Shown: positions 52,937 to 62,524 of the stretch, in pieces
Numbering within the stretch: the first letter of the stretch is position 1
How the letters are laid out: each line of letters begins with the position of its first letter
Assembly: GCF_035917575.1 (NCBI RefSeq)
Contig: NZ_CP109090.1
Coordinates: 744,001-808,000 of the forward strand
Direction: 5' to 3'
DNA: 64,000 nt
DNA from: Streptomyces sp. NBC_01788
GTDB taxonomy: Bacteria > Actinomycetota > Actinomycetes > Streptomycetales > Streptomycetaceae
Notes under the pieces: model-generated
The model's input: the letters and a program-made list of their open reading frames with translations, nothing else
Databases searched by the model: none
Told to the model about the DNA's origin: nothing
Position numbers and translations under genes: made by a program

Positions 52937-54037
52937 ATGGAGCACGAGCTGAGTCCCTCGATCCTCGCCGAGCTGCGGCGTCCGCGCCCCTACCCCGCGG
53001 TCTCGGTGCTGACGCCGACGCACCGCCGCGAGCCCGACAACGCACAGGATCCGGTCCGGCTGCGCAATGTCGTGGCCGAGGCCAAGCGGCAGCTTGAGGC
53101 CAACCCGCAGGTCGGCCGAGAGCAGCGCCACGACGTCTTCCGGCAGCTCGACCAGGCCCTCGCGGAGGTGGACCTGACGTACGCCGAGGACGGGCTGGTG
53201 ATCTTCGCCGCCCCGGGCGAGCACCAGGTGTGGTCGCTGGCCCGCGCCGTTCCTGAGCGCGTGGTCCTCTCGGACACCTTCCTGACCCGCAACCTGGTCT
53301 CCGCGCGGACCGCCGAGCGCCCGTTCTGGGTCCTGTCCGTCTCCGCGGACCGCGTGACGCTGTGGAGCGGCGGCGTCGACCGGGTCACGGAGGACCACAC
53401 CGGCGGCTTCCCGCTGACCAGGAAGCTCGTCGAGAACTTCGACGCCGAACGCCGGATGCAGATCGGCGACGAGCCGAGCACGTTCCGCGACCAGAGCACC
53501 CGCCAGTTCCTGCGGGAGGCGGACAGTGCGATGAGCGCGGTCCTGCGCGAGCATCCACGCCGGGTGTACATCACGGGCGAGCCGGCCGCGCTGTCCGCGC
53601 TGGAGGAGGTCGGCAGCGTCGCCCAGTGCGCGGTGTCCGTCCAGCACGGCGGTCTGGCGCACGCCACCCCCGAAGCGGTGTGGCGGGCGATCGGGCCCGT
53701 GCGGGACGAGAGGACGCGGGGCGACACGGAGGCGGTGGCGCGCGAACTGGAGGCGGCCCGCGGACGCAAGGAGTACGCGGCCGGTGTCGACGAGGTCTGG
53801 CAGACCGCGCGGGAGGGCCGCGTCCGGCTGCTGGCCGTCGAGGAGAACTACCGCGTGACGATGCGCGACTCCGCCAGTGGGCATCTGGTTCCGGCCGGGA
53901 GCGAGGAACCGGGCGCCCGCGAGGACATCGTGGACGAGATCGTCGAGCAGTGCCTGGAGACGGGCGCCGACGTGCGCTTCGTCCCCGACGGCACCCTCGG
54001 CGACGCGCAAGGGATCGCCGGAGTGCTGCGCTACTGA
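52937..54037 (+). CDS. baeRF3-domain (archaeal release-factor-like) protein
   Basis: The protein has 366 residues from ATG 52937. It matches the bacterial/archaeal eRF1-like family ('AVSVLTPTHRREPDNAQDPVRLRNVVAEAKRQL', 'DGLVIFAAPGEHQVWSLA', 'RPFWVLSVSADRVTLWSGG', 'YAAGVDEVWQTAREGRVRLLAVEE' in outline). The family was predicted by comparative genomics to act at ribosomes under stress, like mRNA surveillance factors, but bacterial members lack experimental proof. No GGQ motif is seen, so classical peptidyl-tRNA hydrolysis is unlikely. Confidence 0.75.
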   Translation: MEHELSPSILAELRRPRPYPAVSVLTPTHRREPDNAQDPVRLRNVVAEAKRQLEANPQVGREQRHDVFRQLDQALAEVDLTYAEDGLVIFAAPGEHQVWSLARAVPERVVLSDTFLTRNLVSARTAERPFWVLSVSADRVTLWSGGVDRVTEDHTGGFPLTRKLVENFDAERRMQIGDEPSTFRDQSTRQFLREADSAMSAVLREHPRRVYITGEPAALSALEEVGSVAQCAVSVQHGGLAHATPEAVWRAIGPVRDERTRGDTEAVARELEAARGRKEYAAGVDEVWQTAREGRVRLLAVEENYRVTMRDSASGHLVPAGSEEPGAREDIVDEIVEQCLETGADVRFVPDGTLGDAQGIAGVLRY

Positions 54038-54088
54038 GGCCCGGCGCCGGGCGCCCGCGGTGGTGCCCGGCGGCGAGGGGTGGCCGGC

Positions 54089-54502
54089 TCAGACGGTACC
54101 GAAGATCGCGCTCAGGCCGTGGTCGACGGCCGCGGTGAGGTCCTCCTGCCCCGGGGCGACCACGGCGTAGCTGCGCAGCAAGAAGCGGTGCAGCGCCGGG
54201 GTGTCGAACTGGAGCAGGGCCAGACCCGAGGGCGAGTGCAGCTCCAGCACCGTACGGGATCCTCCGCACGGCCACAGGTGCACGTCCCCGGCGCCGGCCT
54301 GGCCCTCGATGCCCTCCTCCAGCAGGACGCGGGCGAAGGTCCATGAGACCGCCTCGCCGTCGAGGGAGACCTCGGGCGGGAAGTCCATGTGCACGGCCAG
54401 CGGGTCGGTGGACACGTAGCGCAGTACGGCGGGTACGGAAACTTCCCGTCCTTCCGCGGTGATCAGACGGGCGCGGGCGGTCTGCTCGAGGGTGGTGTCC
54501 AT
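54089..54502 (-). CDS. SsgA-like sporulation/cell-division protein (second SALP)
   Basis: The protein has 137 residues from ATG 54502 behind GGGGAGA. It has the SALP pattern 'VPAVLRYVSTDPLAVHMDF', 'VSWTFARVLLEEGIEGQAGAGDVHLWP' in outline, 'LELHSPSGLALLQFDTPALHRFLLRSYAVVAPGQE'. It is closer in look to SsgB-type proteins than to the ssgC-like gene at 19598. SsgB recruits FtsZ to sporulation septa, but this arm-located paralogue is unlikely to be the core SsgB. Confidence 0.87.
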   Translation of the reverse strand: MDTTLEQTARARLITAEGREVSVPAVLRYVSTDPLAVHMDFPPEVSLDGEAVSWTFARVLLEEGIEGQAGAGDVHLWPCGGSRTVLELHSPSGLALLQFDTPALHRFLLRSYAVVAPGQEDLTAAVDHGLSAIFGTV

Positions 54503-54867
54503 GGTCGGTCTCCCCTGTGAGTCGTCAGGTCGGCCGGTTGTGCCGTTGTCCTTGGGAGTCCGCTGGAGCCGTTCGCATTACGCCGGACAGCCCACCAATT
54601 CATGTGAGCTGCGTCACTCTACCGTTGATCGGCGGTGAGCGGCTCGCAATAAGGGAACAGACGGCCGTAGAACACACGCTTGAGCGTCCGCGCACCACCT
54701 CCGGCCGACCGTCAAATCGCGTACCTCGTCTACGCCTCGGCCACCGGTGCGGCTACACAGAAAGTGCCGGTCAGCCACCCTGGGGAGACTGTGGCATATG
54801 CCAGGTGCACCCTCGCGTCGCGTCTTGCCAAATCCCTTACAGGGCGCCGCCGGCTGTGCCACAGTCT

Positions 54868-55046
54868 TAGGGCCTGTTGCGAAAGTCCCGCCTGCCCCGC
54901 GACGCCATGCACGCACTCTCGCCGCACCGGGCCCCGACCCGAGTACATCCAGTACGAGGGCCAGGGCCCGGCACGCCGAGAGCACGCACCTGACGCCGCG
55001 AGGCCCGCCCTCCGGGCGGACGACGGGACCTTCGCAACAGGCCCTA
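54868..55046 (+). mobile_element. MITE-like element with 22-bp terminal inverted repeats
   Basis: The termini AGGGCCTGTTGCGAAAGTCC and its complement (right copy differs by one base) bound about 175 bases. A TA dinucleotide flanks each side (54868-54869, 55045-55046), as expected for IS630/Tc1-type target duplication. There is no transposase inside. Inner GCACTCTCG/CGAGAGCAC-type arms extend the fold into a long hairpin. It lies 51 bases before the PAS/PP2C gene. The rest of 54503-54867 holds no gene I can support; a TGGCATATGCCA palindrome sits at 54792-54803. Confidence 0.82.
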
Positions 55047-55096
55047 GCGCCCCCTCCCGCCGCCCCGGCCGAACCGTCCCCGCATCGGAGTGCGCC

Positions 55097-56533
55097 ATGC
55101 CGCCCCATGTCTCCGCGGACCGCTCCCCCGCCCAGCCACCCGGGGGCGGCCCGGTCGACGCGCTGATATCGCAGGCGCGTCGGCTCAGGGGCGGGATGGA
55201 CGCCGTACGGCGGGACGCGCAGGGCGACACCTCGGATCCGCGGGGCCGGTGGGAGCGTGCGCTGTGCGACCTGGCGATGCGTCAACTCAATGATCTGGAC
55301 GCGCACTTGGCGCAGTTGCGCGACGGCCCGCCACCGGTGCCCGCCGCACCCTCCACCGCCCCGCGCGGCTCACTCCTCAGCCGTGTCGGCAGCGCCGAGT
55401 GGAACCTGCTGACGGACGAGGCCGCCTGGTCGGGCGAGCTGTTCCGGATCCTCGGCCGCGACCCGGCCGTTCCCCCGCTCACCCTCGACGAACTGCCCTC
55501 CGTGGTGCTGGACGAGGACCGGCCCCGGCTGACCGCCATGGTCACCGACTGCCTGGTCGACGCCAAGCCGATCGACGGGGAGTTCCGCATCGTGCGGCCG
55601 GACGGAGCCGTCCGCGCGGTGCACATGATGGGCGAGCCCGTGCTCGACGCCGACGGCGGCACCGCCTCGATGTGGGCGGTGCTGCGGGACGTCAGCGAAC
55701 TGCGGCTCAGTCAGTCGGCCGTGCGCGAGACCCGTGACTCGCTGCACCGCCACCGGCATCGCGCGCAGACCGGGCACCGGCTCGCGGTCGAGCCGCAGGA
55801 AGCCGCGCTCCCCCCGTGGCGTGGCTTCCTGCGGCTCCCGCACCGGGGCCGCCCGGGGCTCGACCTGGCCGCCCACCACCTGCCGTCCTCCACGGGCACC
55901 CCGGCCGGGTTCGACTGGTACGACGCGATGGGGCTGCCCGACGGCGACACCCTGCTCGGTGCCGGGAGACTCACCGGCCGCGGGCCAGAGGCGACCACGG
56001 GCGCGGCGATGCTGCTGGGCGCCCTGCGCGGCATGGCCATGGCGGGGGCCCGGCCGGAGCAGCTGATGACCTGGCTCGACCGGTTGCTGGGCGCCACCGG
56101 GCAGCCGTCCGCCGGCAGCGCCGTCTGCTGCCGGTACCGGCCCGCCACCCGCACCCTGACCTGGGCACAGGCAGGACACCCCGCCCCGCTGCTGTTCCGC
56201 GGCGGGACGGGGCGGATGCTGGACGCCTCGGACGGCGTCCGGCTCGGCACGGCTTCCGGAGCCTCCTACGGGCAGGCCGAGGAGACCCTGGAGCCGGGCG
56301 ACCTGCTCCTGCTGCACACCGAGACACTGGCGCCCCGGTGCGGGCCCCCGCGCGCCGACACGGCCGGGCGTGAGGGAGGGACGGCCACCGCGGCACACCG
56401 CCTGCTCGGCCTGGCCCCGCGGTTCACCGCGGCGCGCGGCGCGCAGGAGTGCGTACGGACGGTCGTGGAGGAGTTCGCCGGAACCGGGCGCGAGGACGAC
56501 GCCTGTGTGCTGATCGCCCGGGTGACCTCGTAA
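55097..56533 (+). CDS. PAS-domain protein with degenerate SpoIIE-type PP2C phosphatase domain
   Basis: The protein has 478 residues from ATG 55097, 7 bases after GGAG. A helical N-terminus precedes a PAS-like domain at about 90-215 ('AEWNLLTDEAAWSGELFRILGRD', 'EFRIVRPDGAVRAVHMMGEPVLD' in outline). A PP2C/SpoIIE domain follows ('GFDWYDAMGLPDGDTLLGAGRLTGRGPEA', 'LTWAQAGHPAPLLFRGG', 'GREDDACVLIARV'). The first Asp and the final Asp pair are kept, but the metal-binding Asp of the GDVxGxG loop is Arg ('GRLTGRG'). Phosphatase activity is therefore doubtful. Relatives dephosphorylate anti-anti-sigma factors. Confidence 0.8.
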   Translation: MPPHVSADRSPAQPPGGGPVDALISQARRLRGGMDAVRRDAQGDTSDPRGRWERALCDLAMRQLNDLDAHLAQLRDGPPPVPAAPSTAPRGSLLSRVGSAEWNLLTDEAAWSGELFRILGRDPAVPPLTLDELPSVVLDEDRPRLTAMVTDCLVDAKPIDGEFRIVRPDGAVRAVHMMGEPVLDADGGTASMWAVLRDVSELRLSQSAVRETRDSLHRHRHRAQTGHRLAVEPQEAALPPWRGFLRLPHRGRPGLDLAAHHLPSSTGTPAGFDWYDAMGLPDGDTLLGAGRLTGRGPEATTGAAMLLGALRGMAMAGARPEQLMTWLDRLLGATGQPSAGSAVCCRYRPATRTLTWAQAGHPAPLLFRGGTGRMLDASDGVRLGTASGASYGQAEETLEPGDLLLLHTETLAPRCGPPRADTAGREGGTATAAHRLLGLAPRFTAARGAQECVRTVVEEFAGTGREDDACVLIARVTS

Positions 56534-56554
56534 CCCGCGTACGGGACCGGAACC

Positions 56555-58048
56555 CTACGCCGGCGCGCTCCCGGATTTCCTGCCCTTCGGCCCCGGCAGC
56601 GCCAGCCGGATCTCCTCCCTCAGCTCGCCGACCTTCGGATAGGTGGCGTACTCGGCGGTGAGCCGGTACATCTCGCGCAGCCGGTCCCAGGTGCGCCGGG
56701 AGGAGTTCGAGCCCATCGCCATCAGGGCCAACCGCGCGTACCGGTCCGCCTGTTCGGGGTCGTCCGCGATGAAGCAGGCGGAGGCCATGGACAGATGGTC
56801 GAAGATCTTCGACCGCTCGCGTCCGTCGACCCGCAGGGCCAGGGCCTTCTCCGCGTAGTGCTGGGCGTGCACGGCCGCGTCCGGGTCGTGCTCGGCCAGC
56901 GTGCGGTAGGCGAGCGCCTGCATGCCGTACAGGTCCTCGTCCTTGAAGGTCTGCATCCAGTCGAGCGGCTCCGCGTCGCCGGTGTCGGAGACGAAGAGGT
57001 CCTCCGCCCGTCCGAGGGTGCGGCGCATCGCCTGGCCCTTGCCCATCGAGGCCTGCGCCCAGGCCTCGATGGTGTGGAACATGGCCTTGGTGCGCGGCTG
57101 GAGGCGGTCGCCCGCGCCGGAGTGGGCGAGCTTCATCAGGTTCAGCGCGTCGTCGGGCCGGCCCAGGTGCACCATCTGGCGTGCCGCGCGGGACAGTGCC
57201 TCCCCGGCGCGCGGCCGGTCGCCGCCCTCCCTCGCGGCGTGGGCGGCGATGACGAAGTACTTCTGGGCGGTGGGTTCCAGGCCGACGTCGTGGGACATCC
57301 AGCCGGCGAGGACGGAGAGGTTGGCGGCAACGCCCCACAGGCGCCGCTGGAGGTGGGGTGGGTGGCGGTAGGCGAGCATGCCGCCCACCTCGTTGAGCTG
57401 GCCGACCACCGCCTTGCGTTGCAGCCCGCCGCCGCGGGCGGCGTCCCAGGCCCGGAACACCTCCACCGAGCGTTCGAGTTCCTCGATCTCCTGCGACCCG
57501 ATGGGGGCGGCGTCGTAGCGGTCGTACCCGGCGGGGTCGGCGTGCAGGGGATGGTCGAGGGCGGGGGTGTCGGCCTTGAGTGTCGGATCGGATTGCAGCC
57601 AGTCGTGCATGGCGCTGCTGATTGCGGAGCCCGCGGCGAGCGCGGCGCCCGCGCCCACCAAGCCGCGTCGGTTGAGCATGAGGTCCATTCCCGTGAATTC
57701 GGTGAGGACCGCGGCGGTGCGCTCGGGCGCCCACGGCATTCCGTCGGGATGTTCCTCGCTCCCGTCGCCCTGCCGTTTCCCTGTACGCCCGTGCCGCACC
57801 AGACCGAGGTCCTCAATGGTCACGACACGGCCGAGACGCTCGGTGAACAGGGCCGCCAGCACCCGTGGCACCGGATCGCGCGGGATCTCTCCCATGTCGA
57901 TCCAGCGCCGCACCCGGGAGGTGTCGGTCGCCAGCTGGGGGTGGCCCATGGCCGCCGCCTGCCGGTTGACCAGCCTCGCGAGTTCCCCCTTGGACCAGCC
58001 GGCCAGGCCGAACAGGTCCGCGAGACGGGTGTTGGGTTGTCCTGTCAC
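56555..58048 (-). CDS. nsdB: NsdA/NsdB-family TPR-like regulator
   Basis: The protein has 497 residues with a GTG start at 58048, shortly after a GGGGG tract. The N-terminus has a helix-turn-helix-like '[24 protein letters not shown]' and '[25 protein letters not shown]'. The body is helical TPR-like sequence ('[26 protein letters not shown]', '[31 protein letters not shown]'). This is the Streptomyces family typified by NsdA, whose members repress antibiotic production and development. The nsdB symbol comes from position relative to clpP3/sigL as I remember SCO7252; family is firm, member less so. Confidence 0.72.
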   Translation of the reverse strand: MTGQPNTRLADLFGLAGWSKGELARLVNRQAAAMGHPQLATDTSRVRRWIDMGEIPRDPVPRVLAALFTERLGRVVTIEDLGLVRHGRTGKRQGDGSEEHPDGMPWAPERTAAVLTEFTGMDLMLNRRGLVGAGAALAAGSAISSAMHDWLQSDPTLKADTPALDHPLHADPAGYDRYDAAPIGSQEIEELERSVEVFRAWDAARGGGLQRKAVVGQLNEVGGMLAYRHPPHLQRRLWGVAANLSVLAGWMSHDVGLEPTAQKYFVIAAHAAREGGDRPRAGEALSRAARQMVHLGRPDDALNLMKLAHSGAGDRLQPRTKAMFHTIEAWAQASMGKGQAMRRTLGRAEDLFVSDTGDAEPLDWMQTFKDEDLYGMQALAYRTLAEHDPDAAVHAQHYAEKALALRVDGRERSKIFDHLSMASACFIADDPEQADRYARLALMAMGSNSSRRTWDRLREMYRLTAEYATYPKVGELREEIRLALPGPKGRKSGSAPA

Positions 58049-58110
58049 GTCAAGCCCCCAGGTACTCGGCTGAGTTGACAGTAGACCCGCCGCGACTTGC
58101 CGGGCGACTA

Positions 58111-58137
58111 TTCGCCAGGGTTCGCCAGGGTGCGCCA
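58111..58137. repeat. Tandem 10-bp direct repeats in the nsdB/kinase divergent region
   Basis: TTCGCCAGGG occurs twice head-to-tail (58111-58130), followed by a partial third unit TGCGCCA. It sits about 65-90 bases upstream of the nsdB-like start and between divergent genes, so it may be a regulator-binding array. Confidence 0.5.
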
Positions 58138-58281
58138 CATGGTGTGCCAGTGCGCGCCGGGTGTCAGGTAGGAACGCGCCACCCCGACCCGGTCGCCGAG
58201 GGACATTCCCCAGGGTGCACCCGGGCGTCCGGGCCGGGAGGCGCTGAAGCAGCAGGCACACGAAGGGATCGGTCCCGCCAC

Positions 58282-59421
58282 ATGTACGCAGCATCGTCCT
58301 CCGTGTCCGCCCCGCCCCGGTCGCTGCGTCCCCGTCCGGGCGTCGGCGGCCCCTACCTCGACCCCCTGCGTCCGGCGGCCCCCGCGCTCGGTGCCGGCCG
58401 GACGCGGCACGCCGTGGGGCCCGGCACGCAACCGCTGAGCGGGAGACTCGACTTGTCCGGCCCTCAGGGCGCGCAACTGCGCACCGCGATCGCCTCGGTG
58501 CACCGGATCTGCCCGGAGTTCGCTCCGGTGCAGGTGCTGCGCCGCAGCGGGCGGTCCGTGCTCCTGGTCGGCACGATCGGGCGCAGCACCGCTGTCGCCA
58601 AGTGTTTACTCGACCACTCCCCCGCGTGGGCGGAGCGCTACCGGCACGAAATAGCCGCATACCGCTCGTTCGTCCGGCACCGGCCACCGGTCCGTGTGCC
58701 CCGGCTGATCGCGGCGGACCCGGACAACTGCACGCTGGTGATCGAGCGGACGCCGGGACGGGTGGCCGCGCTGCAGCGGCACCCGGTGGAGGCCCCGCCG
58801 CGGGCGGACATCGGGGCGGCCCTGGGCGCGATCTGCCGGCTGAACGCCTGGCGTCCCCCTGCGGGCACGTTCGACGCCCCGCTGGACTACGCGGCCCGTA
58901 TCTCCCGATACCACGAGCTGGGTCTGCTCACCGACCGGGACCTGGGTGACCTGCAGAAGCTGCTGCACGGCATCGCGCACGCCGCCGGCCGGCAGGGCAT
59001 GGGCCAGTTCTGCCACGGCGACGCCCTGCTCGCCAACGTCCTGCTCTCCCCGGCCGGTCCCGTACTGGTGGACTGGGAGCACGCGGGCTGGTACCTGCCG
59101 GGCTACGACCTGGCGACACTGTGGTCGGTGCTCGGGGACGCGCCGCTCGCGCGGCGGCAGATCAGCCAGCTCGCCCAGTCGGCGGGCCCGGCCTCGCGGG
59201 ACGCGTTCCTGGTGAACCTGATGCTCGTGCTCACCCGGGAGATCCGCACGTACGAGACGGCCGTGCAGCGTTCCCTGCACGACACTGCCCCCGCGGCACC
59301 GGCTACGGCCCACCCGGGTGCCGTACCGTCCGGCGAGGAACAGCGTCTGCTGCTGCGGCGGCTCCACGACGACTGCCAGCTGGCCCGCCGGGCCGTACGC
59401 GCGGCGGTCGGCACTCGCTGA
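58282..59421 (+). CDS. Aminoglycoside-phosphotransferase-fold kinase-like protein
   Basis: The protein has 379 residues from ATG 58282. After a variable N-terminus come an ATP-site Lys in '[30 protein letters not shown]' in outline, a hinge '[10 protein letters not shown]', the Brenner-type catalytic loop '[13 protein letters not shown]' and the metal-binding '[18 protein letters not shown]'. All key residues are present. APH-fold kinases phosphorylate small molecules; resistance is only one role. It is divergent from the nsdB-like gene. Confidence 0.83.
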   Translation: MYAASSSVSAPPRSLRPRPGVGGPYLDPLRPAAPALGAGRTRHAVGPGTQPLSGRLDLSGPQGAQLRTAIASVHRICPEFAPVQVLRRSGRSVLLVGTIGRSTAVAKCLLDHSPAWAERYRHEIAAYRSFVRHRPPVRVPRLIAADPDNCTLVIERTPGRVAALQRHPVEAPPRADIGAALGAICRLNAWRPPAGTFDAPLDYAARISRYHELGLLTDRDLGDLQKLLHGIAHAAGRQGMGQFCHGDALLANVLLSPAGPVLVDWEHAGWYLPGYDLATLWSVLGDAPLARRQISQLAQSAGPASRDAFLVNLMLVLTREIRTYETAVQRSLHDTAPAAPATAHPGAVPSGEEQRLLLRRLHDDCQLARRAVRAAVGTR

Positions 59422-59431
59422 CAGGGACGAC

Positions 59432-59471
59432 GGTCCGCGGCGCACCCCGCATCGGGTGCCCGCGGACCTTT
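59432..59471 (+). terminator. Hairpin terminator after the APH-like gene
   Basis: GGTCCGCG/CGCGGACC outer and GCACCC/GGGTGC inner stems with one bulge are followed by TTTG, 11 bases after the stop. Confidence 0.72.
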
Positions 59472-59531
59472 GTCGTGCCCGCCCTTGCCCGGCTCTCGTG
59501 CGGCTCCTTCCGAGTTCGTCGCGCTCGGGAG

Positions 59532-59559
59532 TTCACCTCTTTCGGATCACCTCTTTCGG
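59532..59559 (+). repeat. Perfect 14-bp tandem repeat upstream of the amidase gene
   Basis: TCACCTCTTTCGGA is present twice with no gap, 204 bases before the amidase start. A promoter-like TTGACG (59679) with TACCAC (59702) at 17 bases lies downstream of it. Nothing coding is seen in 59422-59762. Confidence 0.55.
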
Positions 59560-59762
59560 AGCAGTGGCCGCAGGAGCCATTGGTGTAAGCCACTGACGCC
59601 GCGCAGGCCTCGGGCGCGCCGTGGCGAAACTCGCCGAGATGCTGTTTGACATGGGTAATCGCCTTGCTGCGCGCATGATTGACGGATCGTCGGGCAGCCG
59701 GTACCACTGATCCACGCCGGCCCCGCACGCCCCGCTACGCCCGAGCGCCCCAGGAGGCTGCA

Positions 59763-61745
59763 TTGCGAGGATCCGCCACCACCGACCCCAGATCCATGCC
59801 GGGACGCAGGAGCGCGCGCACCGCGGCGGGAGCCGTCGCCTCGGCCGCGCTGCTGCTGCCGCTGCTCGGCGGCACCCCGTCCGCGGGCGCCGCCACGGAC
59901 GACACCGGCCGGTTGCAGCGGGCGTTCGCGTCCGCGTCCACCGAGTACCACGTGCCGCTCAGCGTTCTGCTGGGCGTGTCCTATCTGCAGTCGCGCTGGG
60001 ACGGGCACGGCGGCGCCCCGAGCGTGACCGGCGGCTACGGTCCGATGCACCTGACCGACGCGCGCACCGCGCTCGCCTCGGCCCCGCACCACACCGAGGG
60101 CTCGGAGGACGCGCGCGGTGACGACGCGCGGGCCGCCGTGCACCCCGAGGCGGAGGTGCCGTCGGACTCGGCCCTGCCCGCCCGGTTGAAGACGCTGCCC
60201 CGGGCGGCCGGGCTGACCGGGATCCCCGCCGAACGGCTGCGTGAGGACGAGTCGGCGAACATCTCGGGCGGCGCGGCCCTGCTGGCGGCCGCCCAGAAGA
60301 AGCTCGGCGAACCGCTGAGCGCGGATCCGGCCGACTGGTACGGCGCGGTGGCCCGCTACTCCGGCGCGGACGACAGCGCGACGGCGGCGGCCTACGCCGA
60401 CGACGTGTACAACGTGATCCGCTCCGGTGAGCGGCGCACCACCGACTCGGGGCAGCGGATCGTCCTGGCCGCGCGGCCCGGTATCGCTCCCCGCAAGGCC
60501 CAGCTGACGCGGGCGGCCCTGCCCCCTGCATCGGCGGCGGGCACGGAGTGCCCGGCCTCGGTGGCCTGCGAGTGGGTTCCGGCGCCGTACGAGGAGTTCG
60601 GCGGGGACGACTACGGCAACCACGACCTGGGCGACCGGCCCAAGGCGCAGTCCATCCGGTACATCGTCATCCATGACACGGAGGGCAACTGGGACGGCGT
60701 CCTCAACCTGATCCAGGATCCCACCTATGTGTCCTGGAACTACACGCTGCGCTCCACCGACGGGCACATCGCCCAGCATGTGAAGGCCAAGGACGTCGCC
60801 TGGCACGCGGGCAACTGGTACATCAACGCCAAGTCGATCGGCCTGGAGCACGAGGGCTTCCTCGCCTCGCCGGACGCCTGGTACACGGAGGCGATGTACC
60901 GGTCCTCGGCGCGGCTGGTGAAGTACCTCGCGCGCAAGTACGACATCCCGCTGGACCGGCAGCACATCCTCGGCCACGACACCGTGCCGGGGACGACCAC
61001 GCCGAACATCCCGGGCATGCACACCGACCCGGGCCCGTACTGGGACTGGCGGCACTACTTCAAGCTGCTCGGCCACCCGTTCCAGCCGTCCGCGGGCAAG
61101 AAGGGCGGCCTGGTGACCATCCGCCCCGACTACGCGGCCAACCGGCCCGAGTACACGGGCTGCGTCACCAGCGGCAAGCCGTGCGCGGCGCACGGCTCCA
61201 GCGAGGTGCGGCTGTACTCGCAGCCCGACACCTCCTCGCCGCTGATCAAGGACATCGGTCTGAGGCCGGACGGCGGCCCGTCGACGACCGACGTGAACGA
61301 CGTGGCCTCGCGGGTGGAGACCGGGCAGCAGTACGCGGTCGCCGACCGGCAGGGCGACTGGACGGCGATCTGGTACCTGGGCCAGAAGGCCTGGTTCCAG
61401 AACCCGGCGAAGAAGCCGACGGCGGTGAACGCGGCGGGCACGGTGGTGACGCCCAAGGCGGGGCTGGACAGCGTGCCGGTGTACGGCAGGGCCTACCCGG
61501 AGGAGGGGGCTTATCCGGCGGGCGTGCCCGTCCAGGCGGTGTCGCCGCTGCCGTACAAGCTGCTCGCGGGGCAGAGGTACGTGGTGGGCGATCTGCTGCC
61601 GGGTGAGTACTACTACTCGGCCACCTTCACCACGGACTCGCACCGGGTGGTGGTCGGCAAGGACATGTACTACGAGGTCCAGTTCGGCCACCGGGTGGCG
61701 TTCGTGCGGGCCGCGGACGTGCAGGTGGCACGCTCGTCCCGGTAG
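59763..61745 (+). CDS. Secreted N-acetylmuramoyl-L-alanine amidase (amidase_2/PGRP)
   Basis: The protein has 660 residues. The TTG start at 59763 is chosen because AGGAGG lies five bases before it. A signal peptide is at about 12-46 ('SARTAAGAVASAALLLPLLGGTPSAGAA'). Residues 50-215 are a lysozyme-like helical segment ('VPLSVLLGVSYLQSRWDGHGG', 'NISGGAALLAAAQKKLGEPL'). The amidase_2 domain follows: 'RYIVIHDTEGNW', 'HIAQHVKAKDVAWHAGNWYINAKSIGLEHEG' in outline and 'ILGHDTVPG' supply the zinc His and catalytic residues. The C-terminus has SH3-like repeats. It cleaves peptide stems from glycan chains. Confidence 0.9.
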   Translation: MRGSATTDPRSMPGRRSARTAAGAVASAALLLPLLGGTPSAGAATDDTGRLQRAFASASTEYHVPLSVLLGVSYLQSRWDGHGGAPSVTGGYGPMHLTDARTALASAPHHTEGSEDARGDDARAAVHPEAEVPSDSALPARLKTLPRAAGLTGIPAERLREDESANISGGAALLAAAQKKLGEPLSADPADWYGAVARYSGADDSATAAAYADDVYNVIRSGERRTTDSGQRIVLAARPGIAPRKAQLTRAALPPASAAGTECPASVACEWVPAPYEEFGGDDYGNHDLGDRPKAQSIRYIVIHDTEGNWDGVLNLIQDPTYVSWNYTLRSTDGHIAQHVKAKDVAWHAGNWYINAKSIGLEHEGFLASPDAWYTEAMYRSSARLVKYLARKYDIPLDRQHILGHDTVPGTTTPNIPGMHTDPGPYWDWRHYFKLLGHPFQPSAGKKGGLVTIRPDYAANRPEYTGCVTSGKPCAAHGSSEVRLYSQPDTSSPLIKDIGLRPDGGPSTTDVNDVASRVETGQQYAVADRQGDWTAIWYLGQKAWFQNPAKKPTAVNAAGTVVTPKAGLDSVPVYGRAYPEEGAYPAGVPVQAVSPLPYKLLAGQRYVVGDLLPGEYYYSATFTTDSHRVVVGKDMYYEVQFGHRVAFVRAADVQVARSSR

Positions 61746-61793
61746 CGGGCCGGCAGCGTACGAGGACGAAGAGCGTACGAGCACGACGTGAGG

Positions 61794-61820
61794 GGCCGGT
61801 CCCGTGGGGGCCGGCCTTTT
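61794..61820 (+). terminator. Rho-independent-like terminator after the amidase
   Basis: GGCCGGTCCC pairs with GGGGGCCGGCC across a short loop (one T-G wobble) and is followed by TTTT. It is one of the few U-tailed terminators in the window. Confidence 0.8.
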
Positions 61821-61831
61821 CGCGCGGCGGG

Positions 61832-62329
61832 TCAGCCCTGCTGGAACAGCTCGGCGGGCAGCGGCTTGAGCAGGGCGTACAGGTCGTCGGTGATCGGCCG
61901 GTCCCAGGCGGCGATGGTGACCAGGACGCCGTCGCTGCGGTCGAACTGCACGCAGGAGATACGGCTCTCGGAGAGCCTCAGCCGCCGCACGATCAGGAGG
62001 TTGTCGCCCTGGAGCACCGGCATGTCCTCGCTGCCGACGACGGTGACCTCCTCGTCGTTCTCCAGGGCCAGCAGGAGCTGCGCCACCTCGAAGGGGACCT
62101 CGCCCTCGGCGACCTCACGGGCCGCCGAGCCCTCGGGCAGGTTGCCGATGATCATCGCGGTGCCGCGGCCGCCAAACAGGTCGTAGCGCAGGAACACGCC
62201 CTGGCAGGTGCCGTCGGGCGCGGGCAGCAGACCGGCGCCCAGGTTGCCGGGCCAGTCGCCCGGATCCATGGCCAGGACGTCGAAGTCGGGCCCGGCGGGC
62301 GTGGCGTGGCGGCGGCGGAGGAACGACAT
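61832..62329 (-). CDS. Hypothetical protein
   Basis: The gene encodes 165 residues from ATG 62329 ('MSFLRRRHATPAGPDFDVLAMDPGDWPGNLGAGLLP' in outline). The protein is soluble, acidic and strand-rich: 'GTCQGVFLRYDLFGGRGTAMIIGNLPEGS', 'FEVAQLLLALENDEEVTVVG', 'DRSDGVLVTIAAWDRPITDDLYALL'. I recognise no named domain, though codon use and length look like a genuine Streptomyces-conserved gene. It faces the amidase gene and shares its terminator. Confidence 0.7.
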   Translation of the reverse strand: MSFLRRRHATPAGPDFDVLAMDPGDWPGNLGAGLLPAPDGTCQGVFLRYDLFGGRGTAMIIGNLPEGSAAREVAEGEVPFEVAQLLLALENDEEVTVVGSEDMPVLQGDNLLIVRRLRLSESRISCVQFDRSDGVLVTIAAWDRPITDDLYALLKPLPAELFQQG

Positions 62330-62524
62330 GCCGCCATGGTACGTGCCCCGCCCGGCCCGGCGGCGTGAGGGAGGCCACCGACCGGGGGTGGAATCACCCG
62401 GTGCCCGGGTGCGTGGCGGTCGGGCCGGTGCGCCGGGGGGAGCCCGGCGCACCGGCCCGACCGGCGTGGGTGAGGAGCGCCGCACGACCGGGTGAGGAGT
62501 GCGGGGGCAGCGGAGTGACCGGCG

